Shown here in pieces: positions 11,986-24,877 of a DNA stretch of 64,000 nucleotides. Made by a program: the position numbers and the translations under genes. Numbering within the stretch: position 1 is the stretch's first letter; each line of letters begins with the position of its first letter. The DNA lies in assembly GCA_009760885.1 (NCBI GenBank), contig CM019710.1:4588186-4652185 (forward strand), written 5' to 3'. A model generated the notes under the pieces. The model searched no databases and had not been told where the DNA came from. It saw only the letters and a program-made list of their open reading frames with translations. The DNA comes from Achatina immaculata. Its lineage: Eukaryota > Mollusca > Gastropoda > Stylommatophora > Achatinidae.

Positions 11986-12492
11986 AAAATATCCGGGAGT
12001 AAGAACTGTCTGAATGAATATTTAACGATATATTTTACCAGATAAGGAGCTATTACAAATACGATAGTAGAAAAGGGGGTACACACAGCTCACAAACATT
12101 ACTTATAAGCAAACAAGCAGTGACCGAATATATATTACTCTGAGCAGGCTTAAGATTAGGGGGCCTGGAAAAGCAAGGGGCCCCCGACGTAAAGAAAAGA
12201 GGAAAAAAAAAACAAACTGAAGATGGTGAGTAAAGTTCGGTTAGAAAGAAAATTACGTAACGAAATCAGTAATAAATGTGTGTTGAAATAAAAAGCTGAC
12301 AGTGGAGTATCAGTTTGTGTTTGGTTTCTGTAATACAAAGTCATTTAGTAATAGCAGAGATGACAGCCAGAGGCCAAACAGACCCTGCATCGGGTTATGA
12401 ACAGTATAGGTCGGAGGGGGCAAGGGGCCCTTATTAAGTTTTACTTAGGGGCCCAGGTGGAGGTAAATCCGTCGCCTAATGTAAAAGGCACA
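11986..12492. other. No gene recognised
   Basis: No recognisable gene. A short (AC)n run follows at about 12493-12530. Confidence 0.45.
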
Positions 12493-12664
12493 AAACACAC
12501 ACACACACACACACACACTCACACAAAAGGAAAATTTTAGAAAAAATAAATAAAATGGCGGACCTTCCATTAATTATCGGCGTTTGGAAAATGGAGGTAA
12601 TTTTAGTTTTGCGTAAGTTTGGAAAATACAAAATCCAGGAAATTGAAGTCCGCCGGAGCAAGGA

Positions 12665-12719
12665 TCATCTCTCTCTCCTCCCTCTCTTCTCTCCCCACTT
12701 TCTCTCTCATCTCTCTTTC

Positions 12720-12764
<45 letters not shown>
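12665..12764. repeat. CT-rich tract with (CT)n core
   Basis: Imperfect CT sequence becomes a perfect run at about 12719-12762. Confidence 0.95.
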
Positions 12765-12766
<2 letters not shown>

Positions 12767-12834
12767 GTACCATGTATATGCCGTTGTAGGGTTGTGAATT
12801 GTTACAACCTTCACATTTCTACTCGACAACAGCG

Positions 12835-13022
12835 TCTGAGGTAGGCATGCCAGCGCCTGTTCTCGCTGCCTTAGCTTTCCTAGGGCAACCCCAGGTGCCC
12901 ATATTTTGAGACTGGGTTGACCACGGTGCTGGTCTGTCTGAATTATAAACATTCCGCCCGAGTGCGTAATCGAACCAGGGACCTTCTGATTGATAGCTGA
13001 ATGCATTAACCACTACATCACC
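12835..13022 (-). repeat. tRNA-derived SINE, family S1, copy 1
   Basis: The reverse complement starts with a tRNA-like head ('gatgtagtggttaatgcatt') and carries 'ggttcgattacgcac' as B box. The body has 'ggtcaacccagtctcaaaat' and 'ggggttgccctaggaaagc'. The same elements occur at 18415, 33300 and 48035. The SINE abuts the start of the 19-bp minisatellite. Confidence 0.8.
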
Positions 13023-13030
13023 GAGATTGC

Positions 13031-15532
13031 TTGCAAGTAGTGACAACATCTGTAAGTAGTGACAACACCTGAAAGTAGTGACAACATCTGTAAGTAGTGA
13101 CAACATCTGTAAGTAGTGACAACACCTGTAAGTAGTGGCAACATCTGTAAGTAGTGACAACACCTGTAAGTAGTGACAACACCTGTAAGTAGTGACAACA
13201 CCTGAAAGTAGTGACAACACCTGTAAGTAGTGACAAAACCTGTAAGTAGTGACAACACCTGTAAGTAGTGACAAAACCTGAAAGTAGTGACAACACCTGT
13301 AAGTAGTGACAACATCTGAAAGTAGTGACAACACCTGTAAGTAGGTACAACACTTGTAAGTAGTAACAACACTTGTAAGTAGTACAACACTTGTAAGTAG
13401 TAACAACACTTGTAAGTAGTAACAACACCTGTAAGTAGTAACAAAACTTGTAAGTAGTAACAACACTTGTAAGTAGTAACAACACCTGTAAGTAGTAAAA
13501 ACACCTGAAAGTAGTAACAACACCTGTAAGTAGTAACACCACTTGTAAGTAGTAACAACACTTGTAAGTAGTAACAACACCTGTAAGTAGTAACAACACT
13601 TGTAAGTAGTAACAACACCTGTAAGTAGTAACAACACTTGTAAGTAGTAACAACACTTGTAAGTAGTACAACACTTGTAAGAAGTAACAACACTTGTAAG
13701 TAGTAACAACACCTGTAAGTAGTAACAAAACTTGTAAGTAGTAACAACACTTGTAAGTAGTAACAACACCTGTAAGTAGTAAAAACACCTGAAAGTAGTA
13801 ACAACACCTGTAAGTAGTAACACCACTTGTAAGTAGTAACAACACTTGTAAGTAGTAACAACACCTGTAAGTAGTAACAACACTTGTAAGTAGTAACAAC
13901 ACCTGTAAGTAGTAACAACACTTGTAAGTAGTAACAACACTTGTAAGTAGTACAACACTTGTAAGAAGTAACAACACCTGAAAGTAGTAACAACACCTGT
14001 AAGTAGTAACAACACTTGTAAGTAGTAACAACACTTGTAAGTAGCAACAACACTTGTAAGTAGTAACAACACCTGTAAGTAGTAACAACACCTGTAAGTA
14101 GTAACAACACTTGTAAGTAGTAACAACACCTGTAAGTAGTAACAACACTTGTAAGTAGTAACAACACCTGAAAGTAGTAACACCACTTGTAAGTAGTAAC
14201 AACACCTATAAGTAGTAACAACACTTGTAAGTAGTGCAACACTTGTAAGTAGTAACAACACTTATAAGTAGTAACAACACTTGTAAGTAGTAACAACACC
14301 TGTAAGTAGTAACAACACCTGTAAGTAGTAACAACACTTGTAAGTAGTAACAACACTTGTAAGTAGTAACAACACCTGTAAGTAGTAACAACACTTGTAA
14401 GTAGTAACAACACCTGTAAGTAGTAACAACACTTGTAAGTAGTAATAACACCTGTAAGTAGTAACAACACTTGTAAGTAGTAACAACACTTGTAAGTAGT
14501 AACAACACTTGTAAGTAGTAACAACACCTGTAAGTAGTAACAACACTTGTAAGTAGTAACAACACTTGTAAGTAGTAACAACACTTGTAAGTAGTACAAC
14601 AATTGTAAGTAGCAACAACACTTGTAAGTAGTAACAACACCTGAAAGTAGTAACAACACCTGTAAGTAGTAACAACACTTGTAAGTAGTAACAACACCTG
14701 TAAGTAGTAACAACACTTGTAAGTAGTAACAACACCTGTAAGTAGTAACAACACTTGTAAGTAGTAACAACACCTCTAAGTAGTAACAACTCTTGTAAGT
14801 AGTAACAACACCTGTAAGTAGTAACAACACCTGTAAGTAGTAACAACACCTCTAAGTAGTAACAACTCTTGTAAGTAGTAACAACACTTGTAAGTAGTAA
14901 CAACACTTGTAAGTAGTAACAACACTTTTAAGTAGTAACAACACTTGTAAGTAGTAACAACACCTGTAAGTAGTGACAACACTTGTAAGTAGTAACAACA
15001 CTTGTAAGTAGTAACAACACTTGTAAGTAGTAACAACAGCTGTGAGTAGTAACAACACCTGTAAGTAGTAACAACACCTGTAAGTAGTAACAACACTTGT
15101 AAGTAGTAACAACAATTGTAAGTAGTAACAACACCTGTAAGTAGTAACAACACCTGTAAGTAGTAACAACACCTGTAAGTAGTGGCAACATCTGTAAGTA
15201 GTAACAACACCTGTAAGTAGTAACAACACTTGTAAGTAGTAACAACACCTGTAAGTAGTAACAACACTTGTAAGTAGTAACAACACCTGTAAGTAGTAAC
15301 AACACCTGTAAGTAGTAACAACACTTGTAAGTAGTAACAACACTTGTAAGTAGTAACAACGCTTGTAAGTAGTAACAACACCTGTAAGTAGTAACAACAC
15401 TTGTAAGTAGTAACAACACTTGTAAGTAGTAACAACGCTTGTAAGTAGTAACAACACCTGAAAGTAGTGACAACACCTGAAAGTAGTGACAACACCTGAA
15501 AGTAGTGACAACACCTGAAAGTAGTGACAACC
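13031..15532 (+). repeat. Minisatellite, 19-bp unit, about 130 copies
   Basis: The core unit is 'ttgtaagtagtaacaacac' with common variants (cct for ctt, gaaag for gtaag, gtgac for gtaac). Since 19 is not a multiple of three and the unit has no stop in any minus-strand frame, all three minus frames stay open for hundreds of codons (LLLLTSVVTTYKCCYYLQV-type repeats). These ORFs are not genes. The 'gtgacaac' variant dominates both edges and the 'gtaacaac' variant the middle. A higher-order period of 284 bp is visible at 13379-13947. Most units carry GTAAGT on the plus strand. Confidence 0.97.
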
Positions 15533-15539
15533 CCAGGGG

Positions 15540-15725
15540 ATATGGGTTAATGCCTACATTTTTCTTAACCTGTCGGGCACATTAGAGGGTGATATGGTCA
15601 GCATCACGCCTGGCTGCCTTTCCTTCTCCAGCTTTAGGAGTCAGGCGCCCATTTCTACAGGTGGGTGACTCGGATGCCTTCGATAGGATTTGACCCATCG
15701 ACTTTTGCTATGAGAGACTAGTGCA
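15540..15725 (-). repeat. tRNA-derived SINE-like, family S4, copy 1
   Basis: The reverse complement shares 'ctcctaaagctggagaagga' and 'gccaggcgtgatgctgacca' with 56440-56690 in slightly different form. The tRNA-like head at the right contains 'ggtcaaatcctat' as a degenerate B box. It directly follows the 19-bp array. Confidence 0.65.
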
Positions 15726-15734
15726 CTAACTAGG

Positions 15735-16560
15735 GTCTTAACAAATCTAAATCTGGTCTTCACTTTAGGGTCTCACCAAATCTAAATCTGATCTTCAATT
15801 TAGGGATTCACCAAATCTAAGTCAGGTCTTCACTTTAGGGATTCACCAAATCTAAATCTGGTCTTCACTTTAGGGATTCACCAAATCTAAATCTGGTCTT
15901 CTCTTTAAGGTTTCACCAAATCAAAATCTGGTCTTCACTTTAGGGATTCACCAAATATAAATCTGGTCTTCACTTTAGGGTGTCATCTCATATAGTCTAA
16001 ATCTGGTCTTCACTTTAGGGATTCACCAAATATAAATCTGATCTTCACTTTAGGGTCTCACTAAATCAAGTTCTTACTATAGGATTTCACCAAATCTAAA
16101 TCTGATCTTCACTTTAGGGTCTCATCAAGTCTAAATCTGATCTTCACTTTAGGGTCTCACCAAGTCTAAATCTGATCTTCACTTTAGGGTCTCACCAAAT
16201 CTAAATCTGGTCTTCACTTTAGGGTCTCACAAAGTCTAAAACTCGTCTTCACTTTAAGATCTCACCAAATCTAAATCTGGTCGACGCTTTATGGTCTCAC
16301 CAAATCTAAATCTGGTCTTCACTTTAGGGATTCACCCAATCTAAACCTGGTCTTCATTTTATGGATTCACCAAATCTAAATCTGGTCTTCACTTTACGGA
16401 TTCACCAAATCTAAATCAGGTCTTCACTTTAGGGTCTCACAAAGTCTAAATCTAGTCTTTACTTTAGGGATTCCCCAAATCTAAATCTGGTCTTCACTTT
16501 AGCATTTCACCAAATCTAAATCTGGCCCTCAGTTTAGGGTCTGACCAGTTCTAAAACTGA
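15735..16560. repeat. Minisatellite, about 35-bp unit, roughly 23 copies
   Basis: The unit centres on 'aaatctggtcttcactttag' followed by 'ggattcaccaaatct' or 'ggtctcaccaaatct'. Copies differ by substitutions and a few indels. No long ORF is maintained. Confidence 0.92.
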
Positions 16561-17124
16561 CCCTCATCGGAGGCCCAGTAACAATAGAGTAAGTTATAAT
16601 ACTGAAACATAATGAACAAGGTAGGCATACTGACATAGAAGATATGGGCAATTTATAGCGAATATGGTATTTTCATTATGGGATTCAGAGTAAGTCCTAT
16701 ATCAAATGTACCAGTCAGATCTACGTGTACTTTTCTACAGAGTGAATTTTCTTCAAACCAGGGACGTTTCCACTAATATAATTAAGAAAAAAAAAATTAT
16801 GGGTATTTCCTAACATGCGGTGATCAAAGATGAGAATACGGTGCAATACGGGACGCCCGTTTTAAAAGAGAGAGGACATTTAGGAGCCCTGATCGAAGTA
16901 ATACGATTCCTGGAACACGTCTTTAACGTTTTCCATCTTTAATTATTTTTCAACCTGTTCCAGAATAAACGTTATTGAGAAATATCGCCAGGAAGAATTA
17001 GGAATAAATTACTCAATAATTTAATAAAAAGAAAAACATGGGTTGGATTGGAAATACGTATGTTACTTTTCATTATATTTAGACATTGCTTTAAATAAAC
17101 AATCCAAGCATTGATTTGTGTAGG
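16561..17124. other. No gene recognised
   Basis: AT-rich DNA with no recognisable gene. Confidence 0.5.
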
Positions 17125-17280
17125 CTTGCAAGATCAAGAGGAAGACCAAGAGAAATGATACTGGACAGTCTGACGGGATGGTGTGAGAGGAGATCACCAA
17201 CTGAGCTGATGGCCTGCATGAAGGATCGGATACTCTGGAGAAGCATAATAGCCAACGCCAGTGATGATGATGATGATGCA
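17125..17280 (+). mobile_element. LINE family K (BovB-like), 3' terminal fragment
   Basis: The frame reads RSRGRPREMILDSLTGWCER, RRSPTELMACMKDRILWRSI and IANAS, then a (GAT)n tail at about 17260-17278. It matches the C-terminus of the intact ORF ending at 39466. Only about the last 50 codons are present. Confidence 0.88.
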
Positions 17281-17690
17281 AGATCTACCATTCTAGCTAG
17301 TGCTGTTTTGGAGCCAAAAGAGACTCTCTCGTATGATACGGGAACTGTAATTTACTTAATATCATTACGACTTTTCGGACTGTATGTGTAGTAATGAGCT
17401 GTTCCACTGTAGCCTTCACCTCTGTGTGGTCAGCAACCTGTCGGGGCTGCGGAGTCCACGCTTTGCAAGTGGAGATCGGAGCGCTTTCTGGGCGTGATCG
17501 AAACTCAGAGATGAGAACCGCTGAACATTTAACATCTATTCATGAAAGATTGAAACGAAGGAGAATAAGTAATTTATAACGGGAAAGTGAGCCAGGCAAC
17601 AACAACATACAGGGAAAAATAAACGAAATATCGCAGGTTGCATTATTAGTGAAAAAAAAAATATGGGAAAACGTAGCAATTCAACAGGTC
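17281..17690. other. No gene recognised
   Basis: Two short ORFs without recognisable similarity. Confidence 0.45.
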
Positions 17691-18305
17691 GAACATGGTA
17701 AAAGATGAGGAAATGTTGCAGCTTAAGAGGCCGGACATGGTAAAAGATGGAGAAATGTTGCAGTTTAAGAGGCCGGACATGGTAAAAGATGGAGAAATGT
17801 TGCAGTTTAAGAGGCCGAACATGGTAAAATATGGGAAAATGTTGCAGTTCAATAGGTCGAACATGGTAAAAGATGGGAAAATGTTGCAGTGTAAGAGGCC
17901 GAACATGGTAAAATATGGGAAAATGTTGCAGTTCAATAGGTCGAACATGGTAAAAGATGAGGAAATGTTGCAGTTTAAGAGGCTGAACATGGTAAAGGAT
18001 GGGGAAATGTAGCAGTTCAATAGGTCGAACATGGTAAAAGATGGGGAAATGTTGCAGTTCAATAGGTCGAATATGGTAAAAGATGGGGAAATGTTGCAGT
18101 TCAATAGGTCGAATATGGTAAAATATGGGAAAATGTTGCAGTTCAGTAGGCCGAACATGGTAAAATATGGGAAAATGTTGCAGTTCAACAGGCAGGGAAA
18201 GCTTAAGAACACATTAAAGATTGAAAGAAAGGAAAATGCAACAATTCAACAGGTCGAACATGATAAAAAGGGAAAATGTAACAATTCTACAGATCGGACA
18301 TGGTA
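17690..18305 (+). repeat. Minisatellite, 42-bp unit, about 12 clear copies
   Basis: The unit equals 14 codons, so both strands stay open: MVKDGEMLQFNRSN-type repeats on plus, and FTMFDLLNCNIFPY-type repeats on minus. The array decays after about 18200. Nothing outside the array suggests an exon, so I treat it as non-coding. Confidence 0.93.
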
Positions 18306-18414
18306 AAAGAGGCGAAAATGTAGTCGCACTTGAGAGAGAGAGAGAGAGGGGGGGGGGGCAGAAACAACTGTAAAACGTGGACAACACGGAAAACAATAAC
18401 AACATTATACTAGT

Positions 18415-18645
18415 GCCGCAGTGGTGCAGAGGTTAGTGTACTCACCTGTCGAACAAAAGGTCCCTTGTTCGATTTCGCATTCGGGGCGGAGATTTTTTTC
18501 AGACAGACTGACACTGGTGTCAACCCGGCCTGGAAAAAAAGGGGGGAGGTAACTGAGATTTCCCCAGGGAAGCATCCCTACCTGAAACTTGTAAACGTCT
18601 AGAAATGTGAAGACACACGCCTCAATGACATGAAAACAAGACCCT
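18415..18645 (+). repeat. tRNA-derived SINE, family S1, copy 2
   Basis: Head 'agtggtgcagaggttagtgt', B box 'gttcgatttc', then 'gtgtcaacccggcc' and 'gatttccccagggaagc'. Same body order as at 33300 and 48035. Confidence 0.82.
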
Positions 18646-19025
18646 CAGAATATGTGGGCGTGCGTGCGTGCGTGTGTGTATGTTCATGATATGAATAGTT
18701 AGAATCTAAGTGAAAGAAGATGAAGATAAAGAATTAAAGGACCATGAGAAATAACAGTGTAAAATTAAGTGAAAGATGCTAAAGGAGAAGAAGAAAAGGA
18801 AAAAGAAGCAATGCTAAAAAAAAAAAAGGATGAAGAATTCATGTAGATGGGCGTCTCTTTGGACCTTCCCTGCTCGCTTGGTGCTCTGATGCCCTTGTGC
18901 CTTTATGTCCTATGATTTTTTTTTTGCACTAGCAGCTAGCGACATAATGGTGTCTGTAATATCAACACACACACAAGAACAGAAAACGTCTGCGTGTTTT
19001 TGGGCGAGACAAGCGGAGTAGCTGA
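18646..19025. other. No gene recognised
   Basis: Purine-rich DNA with a (TGCG/TG) patch at about 18656-18680; no gene seen. Confidence 0.45.
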
Positions 19026-19027
19026 TA

Positions 19028-19608
19028 GACATACATACATACATACATACATACATACATACATACATACATACAGACAGGCATACATACAGACAGACGG
19101 ACGGGCGGAAGAATAGACATACATACATACATACAGACAGACAGACGGACATACATACATACAGACAGACGGACGGGCGGGCGAATAGACAGACAGACAG
19201 ACAGATATACATACATACAGACAAACGGACATACATACAGACAAACGGACATACATACAGACAAACGAACGGGCGGACGAATAGACATACATACATATAC
19301 ATACAGACAGACAGACAGACGGACATACATACTTAGAGACAGACGGACATATATACACATAGACAGACGGACGGGCGGACGAATAGACAGAGAGACAGAC
19401 ATACATACAGACAGACAGACAGACGTACATACAGACAGACAGACGGAGTTACATACATACAGATAGACGGACAGGCGGACGAATAGACAGACAGACATAC
19501 ATACAGACATACATATATACATACATACATACAGACAGACGGACATACATACATAGAGACAGACGGAGGGGCGGACGAATAGATAGATAGATAGATAGAT
19601 AGATAGAC

Positions 19609-19678
<70 letters not shown>
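19028..19678. repeat. Compound tetranucleotide block (CATA, GACA, GATA)
   Basis: ATAC, GACA and GATA runs alternate. A 'gggcggacgaatagac'-like GC-rich insert recurs near 19102, 19172, 19270, 19372, 19472 and 19567, giving a higher-order unit of roughly 70-100 bp. The right end is pure GATA (about 19580-19676). The long minus-strand Cys/Val/Tyr/Ser ORFs are artefacts. Confidence 0.96.
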
Positions 19679-19679
<1 letters not shown>

Positions 19680-19940
19680 TTAACACGCTTAGCCATATAA
19701 TTACAACGTTTATGAGCGAACACAACACGACTTGGTAGAAAAACCTTTCCTCGCCTATTATAAAATATTAGTCACTAAGTACAGTTGACTGACGTGAGTT
19801 CGACTATACCCAACGTGAATGACTGAGCCAATGAGCATCTTTCTTCTTCATCCTTCTCTCCTCCTTTACATCTTCATCTACTTAACAGCTATTCTTTTTT
19901 CCCTCTCGAATGAAACTTTTGTTTCTCCAGTCGGATTTTC

Positions 19941-20004
<64 letters not shown>

Positions 20005-20040
20005 GTCTTTCCGTTTTTTTTCCCCTTCCCTAAAGCGAAA
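19679..20040. other. Region upstream of the SIK promoter, with (CT)n tract
   Basis: Unremarkable sequence, with a CT-rich tract at about 19938-20000. Such tracts can be GAGA-factor-like sites near animal promoters, but many similar tracts lie elsewhere in this window, so no role is claimed. Confidence 0.45.
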
Positions 20041-21450
<1,410 letters not shown>

Positions 21451-21454
21451 TAGC

Positions 21455-21552
21455 TAATCTTAGGTTACTTTTCTAAATTATCTCCATTTTAACCCTTTAC
21501 TTCTAATCTTAGGTTAACTTTTCTAAATTATCTCCATTTTAACCCTTTACTT
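21455..21552. repeat. Tandem duplication, about 50 bp, two copies
   Basis: A segment containing 'ctaatcttaggttacttttc' and 'ccattttaaccctttacttc' occurs twice in direct succession with one-base differences. Confidence 0.88.
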
Positions 21553-21817
21553 CCCATTAAAACAAGAAAAGTTAAAACAAGAAAAGACATGGTTTATAAT
21601 GTCAATTTTCTGTCCTAGTTCCTTGTTGGCCATTTTTCTTTACTTTTCCATCCTCATAATTTTGGTTGCTGTGTGGGTAAGATTTAACCACTTAAACTTG
21701 TTCATTACTTGAAAGTTGCTGATACTATGCCACAGAAAACACTTGTAGTAAGATTGGTAGGAAACAGAAAGAGAGAGATCACTCATACAGGAGGTGGATG
21801 GAGTAGATAACATAAAC

Positions 21818-21990
21818 TGTAAAATATCCCCTTATTTAAAACAAACCACCAAACCCACATAAAGTTTAAAATATTCCCTTATTTGAAACAAACCTCCAAA
21901 CCCACATAAAGTTTAAAATATCCCCTTATTTGAAACAAACCACCAAACCCACATAAAGTTTAAAATATCCCCTTATTTGAAACAAACCTC
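21818..21990. repeat. Minisatellite, 47-bp unit, just under four copies
   Basis: Units contain 'taaaatatccccttatttga' and 'caaacccacataaagt'. Copies are nearly identical, so the expansion is recent. Confidence 0.92.
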
Positions 21991-22384
21991 TGAAAACTAT
22001 CAAGAAATCTATTTCCTGCCTCAGCACTGAAAATCACTTGAGGAAGGAGACATGACAAGACAATCTGAATTAACTAATCTTTTTTGTATGCAGTAAACCT
22101 AACATAAAAAGTTTCATAAAAAGAACCAGTTTCATATTTGAATTATGCCTTTTGTTGTAACATCTTAACAGTCAGCTTGAATACTTGGTGTGAAGAGAGT
22201 AAAGTTTTGTCAGCAACATTTTGATAGCTCTTTCTTATTTTACAAATTACTCGAGACAGACATTCTGTAAAGGATGGACAGTCTCTATGATGTTGATGGT
22301 TTGAGCTGAGGTTTCTTTTGTCAGTTAAAAACAACATTCAGGACAGATCTTGGGTATATAGAAAACATGACAGCGGTCAGAGAG

Positions 22385-22625
22385 TTTACGTGATGTGAAT
22401 AGTTAGAGTGTAAGTGATGCGAATAGTTAGAGCATAAGTGATGTGAATAGTTAAGAATTTAAGTGATATGAATGGTTATAGTGTAAGTGATGCGAATAGT
22501 TAGAGCATAAGTAATGTGAATAGTTAAGAATTTAAGTGATATGAATGGTTATAGTGTAAGTGATGTGAATAGTTAAAGTGATGTGAATGGCTAAAGTGTA
22601 AGTGATGTGAATAGTTAGAGTGTGA
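22385..22625. repeat. Minisatellite, about 24-bp unit, nine to ten copies
   Basis: Variants of 'gtgatgtgaatagttagagt' plus 'gtaa', with a 'aagaattta' variant alternating, which hints at a dimeric higher-order unit. Confidence 0.88.
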
Positions 22626-22986
22626 TTAAAGCTTATTTAGCAGCACAAGCTGATTTGATAAGATAGTGTCGTACATGTCACACTCGTCACTTGGTTTATT
22701 TTCATGCCCTCCCCACTTCAACATTATATTGCAAAACCATACCATGAAGTAGACCATTTTTCCTTGATACGAGTGATTCTGCACTTCTACAAATCTGAGA
22801 ACTGTTTTCACGGACATTTACTGTCACCGAGTGTTTGTCATTACAGTATGTTATTTGTTTCATCTGATCAAGATTTCTGCTTTATTAAAAAAAAATATGC
22901 ATATGGCAGGTACACTTGATAACACATTAACTCTTTCATTCCAGAATTTCAGTGCTCTCCAAGACTAAAATTTGTTGTAAAGAAAC

Positions 22987-23545
22987 ACTTACATCCTTCC
23001 TGTGCTGTTAAACATCACACAGGGCTCGCATAGTTGTTTGCCAACTTTTCCTGTTTTCATTGAGTTTTTCAATTTCATCAAGGAATGTTATGCCCACAAA
23101 GCTGCCTTCTCTTAACAATGTCCTCTTTAGAGTTTCACATGGTCAACCTCTTTTTCTTTGGCCTGTTGTGCTCCATTTGATAGCTTGATAGCTTGTTTTC
23201 ATATTCTCTGATTGTTTCTTCTTATCACATGGCCTACATATGTCCATCTTCTTTTTTCTTATCACCCATGAGACAGGTTGTTGTTTGCTCATCTGTCTTA
23301 TCTCTGCATTGTTCTTGAATTTGTTCCATTTTATGCCAGGTATTTTCCTGAGGCATTTGTTTTCCTAAGAGTCTAATTTCTTGTCTATTTCTTTAGTTGA
23401 TTTCCCACTTTCGCAAGCATAAATGAGGGTGGATATTACATTTGAATTGAATAATCTTAAACTTAGTTTTTGTGCTTATAACTTTTGAATTCCATATGTT
23501 CTCAAGATTTTTGAAGGACAGTGCTGCTTTGGCAATTCTAATTTA
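22987..23545 (-). mobile_element. LINE family B, truncated copy B4 with TSD
   Basis: A 559 bp 5'-truncated copy in antisense to SIK. It is flanked by TAAAGAAAC at 22978-22986 and 23546-23554, a perfect 9 bp TSD. The left boundary is the family tail ('acttacatccttcctgtgct'). Its reading frame is broken, so it is older than the copies at 10681 and 58504. Confidence 0.88.
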
Positions 23546-23554
23546 TAAAGAAAC

Positions 23555-23954
23555 TAGAGGGGCATTAATCTATAACTTAAAAATAATGGATTGGATTAGA
23601 AATGTGCTACTTTTTATTTAGACCTTGCCTAAATACAGCACTGTGTATTGATGTGTATAGGTGTGCAAGATTACCAAAATCTTCAGTGTTCTTTTGGAGC
23701 AAAAGGGTTAATACTTTGATTCTGCTACTTAGTATTACAGTGCTCAGTGGTAGAACTTAAAACATCAGAAATAAAATCCCCTGGGCAGGAAACTGTTGTA
23801 GAAAGCAAAAATAACAACACAGATCATCAGAGAAGTACCGCCCCCTCTCCCACCCCCCCCCCTTCTTCTTCCAGGGAGATGTTTTAACCCTTTAAACTTC
23901 TAATGCTTTGTTGGCGTGGAGGCACTCTGGGTCATGACTCTTAGAGCTATGTGA
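23555..23954. other. No gene recognised
   Basis: Sequence between LINE B4 and the next minisatellite. The part at 23570-23710 ('ggattagaaatgtgctactt') resembles 17040-17115 ('ggattggaaatacg...gttacttt'), a weak diverged repeat. Confidence 0.4.
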
Positions 23955-23955
23955 A

Positions 23956-24112
23956 TTGTTGGGTTTATAACCACTTTGTTGGGTTTATAACCACTTTATT
24001 GGTTTTATAACCACATTGTTGGGTTTATAACCACTTTGTTGGTTTTATAACCACACTGCTGGGTTTATAACCACTTTGTTGGGTTTATAACCACTTTGTT
24101 GGTTTATAACCA
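23956..24112. repeat. Minisatellite, 21-22-bp unit, about seven copies
   Basis: Repeats of 'ttgttgggtttataaccact' with minor variants. Confidence 0.92.
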
Positions 24113-24279
24113 ACAATACACAGCTGAAGATACTGCTCAGTTCACGTCTGTAACTTACCAAAGTTCCATGCTGTTTTTCTGGGGTGAAGTACATTTTCAG
24201 TTCCAAGTTCCCAGTGACCTATTACCTGCTTATTGCATCGCCTGTTGTTGCAAAACCTGGAACGTTTTGCAGATCCAGA

Positions 24280-24455
24280 ATAACACATCATCATCATCAT
24301 CAGCATCATCATCATCACCTTTCAGTCCCTTGAAAGCATTGGCCACAGATAAAGGCTCTCCAGTCATCCCTGTTCTTGGAATTATTCTCTGCTTCCTTCC
24401 CTTGTCTCTGAGCACTGTCATAATTTCTCTTCTCCAAGTAAACCTAGGTCTTCCT
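24280..24455 (-). mobile_element. LINE family E, 3' fragment E1 with (GAT)n tail
   Basis: The minus strand contains EIMTVL-type coding sequence related to 52435-52730 (plus strand), followed by 'ggagagcctttatctgtggc' and an imperfect (GAT)n tail, seen here as (ATC)n at about 24288-24317. Confidence 0.8.
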
Positions 24456-24479
24456 CATTTTTAGAATAACATACGATAA

Positions 24480-24725
24480 AGGTAAAATCCCCATTTCCAT
24501 ACCATTAAACCATATTGGGGATGCCGCGTTAGGCCTGTATTTCCAAGACCTTCAACACATGAACGTACATTCCCAGATATCTCTGGTAACTGTTTTTAGA
24601 GGCTGGGTGGCTTCTTTAGTGTGGTGGTACCAGGACAAAAATTCTTCACTGCTGGGGTTTGAACCCAGTACCACTAGATTAGTAGACCAAGTGCCTAACC
24701 AATCAGCCAACCAGCCTGGGATGTG
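24480..24725 (-). repeat. tRNA-derived SINE, family S3, copy 1
   Basis: The reverse complement has the head 'ctgattggttaggcacttgg', B box 'gggttcaaaccccagcagtg', then 'ccagagatatctgggaatgt' and 'ggtcttggaaatacaggcct'. The same order occurs on the plus strand at 37220-37500. Confidence 0.85.
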
Positions 24726-24877
24726 GAAATGAATCAACTCTTGTTTAATGAAGGTTCAAGAAAAAAATGATGAACATTACTGCATGTGGATACTTCACTG
24801 TTGTTAGAGGGATTGTTAGGTTAAAGTAAATTACTGTACATTTCTCAGTTCAAAGCATTCTCTAATATGATCTAGAG

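Noticed and set aside
12819..15530. Very long minus-strand ORFs (up to 605 codons) of Leu/Thr/Cys/Tyr repeats
   Set aside because: They are the 19-bp minisatellite read in three frames. The unit has no stop on that strand, and all frames being open argues against coding.
13031..16560. CRISPR-like array (regular short repeats)
   Set aside because: Repeats are directly adjacent without unique spacers, and the genome is an animal's.
18910..19728. Cys/Val/Ser/Tyr-rich minus-strand ORFs (131-253 codons)
   Set aside because: Translations of the tetranucleotide block.
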